This document shows positions 59,985 to 64,000 of a stretch of DNA of 64,000 bases, piece after piece. How positions within the stretch are numbered: the stretch's first letter is position 1; each line of letters begins with the position of its first letter. Location of the stretch: assembly GCA_944349855.1 (NCBI GenBank), contig CALVNS010000011.1:1-64000 (forward strand), read 5' to 3'. This DNA is from an uncultured Eubacteriales bacterium (lineage in GTDB: Bacteria > Bacillota > Clostridia > Christensenellales > Aristaeellaceae). Position numbers and translations under genes: made by a program. Under the pieces are notes generated by a model. That model saw only the letters and a program-made list of their open reading frames with translations, was not told the DNA's origin and made no database searches.

Positions 59985-60530
59985 TTATCTCTGAACTGCA
60001 CCGGCGATTTCTTCCTCTGTCGCAGGATTTGTCCACTTTCCAAAGACTTGGAACTCCATGTGAGGGATGTAGCCCATGTTTTTGTATCCAAGCTTCAGAA
60101 GCAGATTCATACTCGGTATATTCTCCGGTTCTGTAAAGCTGTAAAGTCCCAAGTTGGATAAGTCTCGTGGAGCAGATTTATGAGGGCTGATAAACTTTCG
60201 TAAACATAGCCTTTTCTGTGGTGGCGCTATGAGAAAGTATAGCCCAGGGAGATTGTTCCATCCTCAGGCATAACTACGATTTCTCCAACCATCTCGTCTG
60301 TATCCTTTAAGGCTACCGCAACCATGAAGGGGGCATCCACACCAAGTATATCGCTTTTCCTTTTTTTCAACCAAGCGAGCGATGCCATCATAGTCTTTTG
60401 TCTGATCACGCTGATGCTTTGCACAGATTTCGTTGTTTCGGTAATCGTACATAATAGCTACGTCCTCTGTTTTTACATTACGGAGGATTAGCCTTCCTGT
60501 TTTTATTTTGATTGTTTCTTTACATTCCAT
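59985..60530 (-). pseudogene. Frameshifted RimJ/RimL-type GNAT acetyltransferase
   Basis: Pieces of one acetyltransferase lie in order in different minus-strand frames. An N-terminal part runs ETIKIKTGRLILRNVKTED to VEKKEKR (60530 to about 60360). A middle part is FMVAVALKDTDEMVGEIVV to SLGYTFS (to about 60227), then a part with RKGYVYESLSALINLL. The C-terminal part, EPENIPSMNLLLKLGYKNMGY, ends at a stop at 59985. At least three frame changes are needed, so it is inactive. The start codon is uncertain. Confidence 0.8.
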
Positions 60531-60556
60531 AGTCAACATTATTTTTTCCATTTTCA

Positions 60557-60850
60557 TCAAATCAAATCAAAATACTTCAAAGCCTCTGTAATAGCCGCTT
60601 CCTTTTCCGGCGGGCATTTTGGCTGTCTGGAATTTTCAGACTTCGGTTTATTATAGTTTTCCCGCTCGATAATGCCATACTTCTGTTTGACCTGGGCGAT
60701 ATAGAGGTGGCTGACTTTCAGCCCGGTATGCTCCAGCACATATGCTTTGATCTCTTCATAGGTGGCCTTGCTCTCCGCCGACGTCAAATCCAGCTCATCC
60801 AGATTCAGTTCCACCTCGATATGCTCCTTCGTATGGAGTTTGGAAAAAAA
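60557..60850 (-). pseudogene. Detached C-terminal tail of the serine recombinase
   Basis: In the frame offset from the recombinase, the sequence reads KLHTKEHIEVELNLDELDL, then TSAESKATYEEIKAYVLEH and on to KCPPEKEAAITEALKYF. To my knowledge this tail ends many Clostridial large serine recombinases. Removing one base from the A7 run at 60844-60850 would join it to the recombinase ending ETVVLF. An 85-residue open frame starts at 60814 but is probably not an independent gene. Confidence 0.7.
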
Positions 60851-62507
60851 GTACTACCGTCTCCGACATATCCGTTTTATCCCAACTCAAAGCGGTGCGT
60901 TCTGCGCCCTGAATATAGACGGGGAAGCGGAATTCGATGCGCTTGATGATGCGGCCGTCGCTCTGGCGCTCTGGGTAAATCTCCACGCGCTCGATGAAGC
61001 TGTTCATGAAGGTCTTTTTCTCCAGATCGGTGAACTGACCATAGAGCTTGTCGAAGTAGAGCAGAAACTGATAGACGTTGTCGGTGGAAATCCGGTGCTG
61101 GCGGATGTTCTCCATGCGGGTCTGCACCTCGGCCATGCTGACCTCGATGGCGGCAATCTGGTCGTAGAGCTTGTCCTGCCGCTCCTGCAGGTCCTGGGCC
61201 TTGCGGGTGTAGTGCGGGTCGTCGTAGTCCAGCGCGTCAATCTGTTCGCCCAGCCTGTCCTTGGTGCCCGTGAGCTGGCGAAGCTGCTTGCGCAGGGATT
61301 CCATTTCTGCGTCCAGCTCCTGGGTGTCCAGCTTGCCGCCGATCTTCTGGCGGATGCCTTCCTCAAAGGCGGGGGTATTGACCAGCTTGTGAATGATTTC
61401 CTCCACAGCGCCGTCAATGAGCTCCTCGCCCCATTGGCGGTGATAGTCGCAGCGCTTGCCGTCCACGTGCAGGCGGTGCTTGCAGGCGTAGTAGAAGTAG
61501 TCCTTGTAATAGGTGCCGTCGCTCTTTTTCTTGCGGTTTACGTTGCCGTACATGCCACCGCCGCAGATGGGGCACTTGACCAGCCCGGAAAGGACGTGCT
61601 CGTGGTCCAGGCTGTGCGTCTTGATCTGGCGCTTGTTGGTCTGCTGGCGCTGTTTTTGGGCCAGCTGCCAGTCGGCTTCGGAGATGATGGGTTCGTGGAT
61701 GCCGTCATAGAGCATGTAGTCCTTTTGCTTGACGATGTGGTACTGGTTGCGAGTGCCAGGCACCTTTTCATTGCGCCTGCGCCCGTAGGCCAGCTTGCCG
61801 CAGTATACGGGATTGTCCAGCACGCCGACGAGGAAGGAGCCCGTGAACGCCTCCCGCGTGTTGTTGTGGCGGCAGACCTTGCTGTAGCCGTGCTCGTTGA
61901 GCCATTTGGCAATCCTGGCCGTGCCCATGGTGGTGTGGATGTACTTGTCGTAGATGATGCGGATCACCTGGGCTTCTTCCTCGGCGATTTGCAGCTGTCC
62001 GTCCACGAGCTTGTAGCCGTAAGGGGCAAAGCCGCCGTTCCACTTGCCTTCGCGGGCCTTTTGTCTTCGCCCCTCCATGGTCTGGACGAGGATGTTTTCG
62101 CGCTCGATCTCGGCAACGGCGGAGAGCACGGAGATCATCAGCTTGCCGCTGTCCTTGGAGGAGTCGATGCCGTCCTCCACGCAGATGAGGTTTACGCCAA
62201 AGTCCTGCATCCGCTGCAGGGAGGTCAGCACATCGGCGGCGTTGCGCCCGAAGCGCGAGAGCTTGAACACCAGCACGAAAGACACGCCGTCCGCGCCGGA
62301 CTCCACGTCCCGCAGCATCCGCAGAAACTCCGGGCGGCCCTCGATGCTCTTGCCGGATTTGCCCTCGTCGCAGTACTCCCCGGCGACGATCATATCCTGA
62401 TACGCCGCGTACTTGCGCAGCTTCTCCTTCTGCGCGTCCAGGCTGTAGCCATCCACCTGCATGGAGGTGGAAACGCGGGTGTAGATGTAGCACTTGATCC
62501 GTTTCAT
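60795..62507 (-). CDS. Large serine recombinase (resolvase-recombinase-zinc ribbon), C-terminus frameshifted
   Basis: A 570-residue site-specific recombinase. The resolvase catalytic domain is at 1-150, with Ser13 in YTRVSTSMQ and LSRFGRNAADV near 84. The recombinase domain (about 160-280) contains YGYKLVDGQ. The zinc ribbon, CPICGG near 325 and C...C pairs to about 362, is followed by a long coiled coil (about 395-480). Such enzymes integrate and excise mobile elements. The last 14 residues (QTPYEGAYRGG...) are read out of frame after an A7 run; the normal tail continues in the next frame. It starts 3 bp after the RhuM-type gene. Confidence 0.93.
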   Translation of the reverse strand: MKRIKCYIYTRVSTSMQVDGYSLDAQKEKLRKYAAYQDMIVAGEYCDEGKSGKSIEGRPEFLRMLRDVESGADGVSFVLVFKLSRFGRNAADVLTSLQRMQDFGVNLICVEDGIDSSKDSGKLMISVLSAVAEIERENILVQTMEGRRQKAREGKWNGGFAPYGYKLVDGQLQIAEEEAQVIRIIYDKYIHTTMGTARIAKWLNEHGYSKVCRHNNTREAFTGSFLVGVLDNPVYCGKLAYGRRRNEKVPGTRNQYHIVKQKDYMLYDGIHEPIISEADWQLAQKQRQQTNKRQIKTHSLDHEHVLSGLVKCPICGGGMYGNVNRKKKSDGTYYKDYFYYACKHRLHVDGKRCDYHRQWGEELIDGAVEEIIHKLVNTPAFEEGIRQKIGGKLDTQELDAEMESLRKQLRQLTGTKDRLGEQIDALDYDDPHYTRKAQDLQERQDKLYDQIAAIEVSMAEVQTRMENIRQHRISTDNVYQFLLYFDKLYGQFTDLEKKTFMNSFIERVEIYPERQSDGRIIKRIEFRFPVYIQGAERTALSWDKTDMSETVVLFFQTPYEGAYRGGTESG

Positions 62508-62510
62508 GGC

Positions 62511-63566
62511 TTATCCCTCCTGATGGCCGTCCTTTGTTGCGTTTGCCTGCGCTTCGAGCTCGAGCAGGAATTTGTCGTAGTCGGAGAGGAACGCCCGGTC
62601 CTGAATGACGCGGTACTTTTCAAATTCCGTTTCCGCGTGGAGCCTGGCAATCTCCGCGGACACCTTGCCGGTATCCTTCAACAGGCCGTACTCAAACATT
62701 TCGATGAAGCGGTTCAGGCGGGTTTCCCAATCCTGCATGGTCAGCGGAATATGACGCTGGGCCATGTTCTCGGCAAAGTCCAGATAGGAAGTGACCATGC
62801 GGTTGAGTTGGCCCAGCTCCTGCTCGGTGAGATAGTTCTTGGCGATGGACACGTCGGACTTTTTGATCTTGCCGTCGGGCGCGTCCTGCCAGGTGGTGAG
62901 GCCCATGTGCTCCCGGGTGTGGTCGGCGCGCGCCATGATCAGCTCGGCAGCCGTGTGACCATGCACCGCAAAGTGCATCTTGTTCTGCACCGAAGCGTAG
63001 AAGCGCTTGGTGGCGGCGGCGGTGCGGTCGTAATCCACGGCGGTGGCGTACAGATCCGTGATTTTCTGGTAGAACTTGCGCTCGCTGGCGCGGATCTCCC
63101 GGATGCGCTCCAGCTGCTCTTCAAAGTATTTATCGGTCAGATAGGTGCCCTGCTTGAGCCGCTCGTCGTCCATGACCCAGCCGCGGATGGTGTACTGCGA
63201 GGCGATCTGGTTGACCCATTTGCGGAACTGCACGGCGCGTTCGGAATTGACCTTGAACCCGACGGCGATGATCATTTGCAGCGCGTAGTGATTGGTGGCA
63301 TATGCCTTGCCGTCGGAGGCAGTTATCCGAAATTTTCGGATAACTGAATGCTCGGAAAGCTCTGAATCGTCAAAGATCTTTTTGATGTGGTAGTTGATTG
63401 TCCTGACATCGACATCGTACAGCCGCGCCATCGTCTTTTGCGTCAGCCAGATGTTTTCGTCCTCATAGCGCATTTCGATGTTGTCCTGCGGGTCGCCGGT
63501 GGAAGCGATATAGGTCAGCACCTCCGCGGCGCTGGAACGGATGGGGGCGGGCGTTTGCCTGGCCAT
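62511..63566 (-). CDS. RhuM-family protein
   Basis: A 351-residue protein of the virulence RhuM family: NIEMRYEDENIWLTQKTMARLYDVDVRTINYHIKKIF near 28 forms a predicted DNA-binding N-terminal domain, with YALQMIIAVGFKVNSERAVQFRKW near 97. Helical C-terminal parts follow. The family is common on mobile elements and pathogenicity islands; its molecular role is not established. GAGGAGGG precedes ATG 63566. It is almost contiguous with the recombinase gene, so the two are cotranscribed. Confidence 0.9.
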   Translation of the reverse strand: MARQTPAPIRSSAAEVLTYIASTGDPQDNIEMRYEDENIWLTQKTMARLYDVDVRTINYHIKKIFDDSELSEHSVIRKFRITASDGKAYATNHYALQMIIAVGFKVNSERAVQFRKWVNQIASQYTIRGWVMDDERLKQGTYLTDKYFEEQLERIREIRASERKFYQKITDLYATAVDYDRTAAATKRFYASVQNKMHFAVHGHTAAELIMARADHTREHMGLTTWQDAPDGKIKKSDVSIAKNYLTEQELGQLNRMVTSYLDFAENMAQRHIPLTMQDWETRLNRFIEMFEYGLLKDTGKVSAEIARLHAETEFEKYRVIQDRAFLSDYDKFLLELEAQANATKDGHQEG

Positions 63567-63636
63567 GGAAATCCCTCCTCGTGAGAATCGTGTCCCACTC
63601 CCGGCCGGCGGCATACAGGCCGGGGATGGGGAAAAG

Positions 63637-63996
63637 TCAGATGCAGATGAGCTCGGTCATCACGTTGTGCTCGGCTTCGGATCGCGCCAGCTGCATGCGC
63701 CCGACCCACTGCATGGGATCTTCGGACTTCAGGGATTCGGTGATTTCCCAACTTTTGGCGTACCCCTTCATGAGCGTATCATAGCGTTCGCTGGCTTGCT
63801 GATCGACGGTGTGCAGGTATTCGCTGAGCGTTCCCGTGAGCAGCAGCCTTTGCACATGGGTCGGATGGTGTGCCTGCAGGTGCCGCAGATGCAGCCGCGC
63901 CCATCTTCCCAGGGGCTGCTGGGGCGGAAGTTCCAGGTCAGGGAAGTAATAGTCGCCATTTCGCGTGTAGCACAGCCCGTTGGCCTTGTCCTGCAC
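63637..63996 (-). CDS. TnpV-type transposon-encoded protein, possibly cut by the window edge
   Basis: A 119-residue protein resembling TnpV of Tn4451-like and other Clostridial elements: YYFPDLELPPQQPLGRWARLHLRHLQAH, TLSEYLHTVDQQA and the ending DPMQWVGRMQLARSEAEHNVMTELICI. The first ATG seen is at 63996, four bases from the window end, so the true start may lie outside. Function is unknown; it marks an integrative element and lies 70 bp upstream of the RhuM gene. Confidence 0.85.
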   Translation of the reverse strand: MQDKANGLCYTRNGDYYFPDLELPPQQPLGRWARLHLRHLQAHHPTHVQRLLLTGTLSEYLHTVDQQASERYDTLMKGYAKSWEITESLKSEDPMQWVGRMQLARSEAEHNVMTELICI

Positions 63997-64000
63997 ATGC

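Noticed and set aside
60844-60850. Programmed -1 ribosomal frameshift to reach the recombinase tail
   Set aside because: The tail is in the +1 (or -2) frame; a -1 shift at this run would hit a stop soon after. A slip or indel explains it better.

Overview
The window is a GC-rich bacterial chromosome segment. Strong Shine-Dalgarno sites (AGGAGG type), near-consensus sigma-A promoters, a long-form hibernation factor, AddB, YkuS-like, DUF3842 and DUF5711 proteins and the dnaA/dnaN/recF set point to a high-GC member of Bacillota class Clostridia, perhaps a gut organism. No 16S rRNA is present, so no genus is claimed. Several secreted binding proteins have plain signal peptides without a lipobox cysteine, which is unusual for a monoderm.

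Layout. 0-12.5 kb is housekeeping: rarA and a zinc-type binding protein facing an rRNA-like promoter at the left edge, trpS, a ribosome hibernation factor, dnaA, an NAGPA-domain surface protein, a metallo-beta-lactamase-fold protein with a glyoxalase, and serC-serA. 12.5-14.9 kb holds a cation/proton antiporter divergent from a LysR regulator. 14.9-24.2 kb is a complete hexuronate catabolic locus: an IclR regulator, then uxaB, uxaA, uxaC and a KDPG aldolase fused to a glyoxalase-like domain, then a TRAP-type binding protein, with the KDG kinase just beyond an RdgB-like gene. 24.2-33.2 kb carries a nuclease-helicase of the DinG/XPD class, a serine hydrolase, a PfoR-type PTS IIC protein, AddB and a phosphoesterase.

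33.2-39.5 kb is a six-gene minus-strand operon: an NAD-dependent epimerase, three different M42 peptidases in tandem, a large polytopic membrane protein and a 71-residue protein. 39.7-44.6 kb has cvpA, a DUF5711 protein, a YkuS-like protein, recF and dnaN. DnaA boxes lie on both sides of recF-dnaN and upstream of dnaA, but dnaA itself is about 36 kb away. 44.9-48.7 kb is a tightly overlapping methyltransferase / FecCD-type ABC importer operon behind a structured leader that ends in an intrinsic terminator, so it is a candidate riboswitch. 49.2-56.4 kb is an iron(III)-type ABC importer with a glycerophosphodiester phosphodiesterase, divergent from an unusual LacI regulator fused to a solute-binding domain. 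A small kinase and a nitrilase-family hydrolase follow.

From about 58 kb to the right end composition drops and genes look acquired: GNAT acetyltransferases (one broken), a large serine recombinase whose C-terminal tail is cut off by a one-base slip in an A7 run, a RhuM-family gene and a TnpV-type gene. This looks like one end of a mosaic integrative element that continues past the window.
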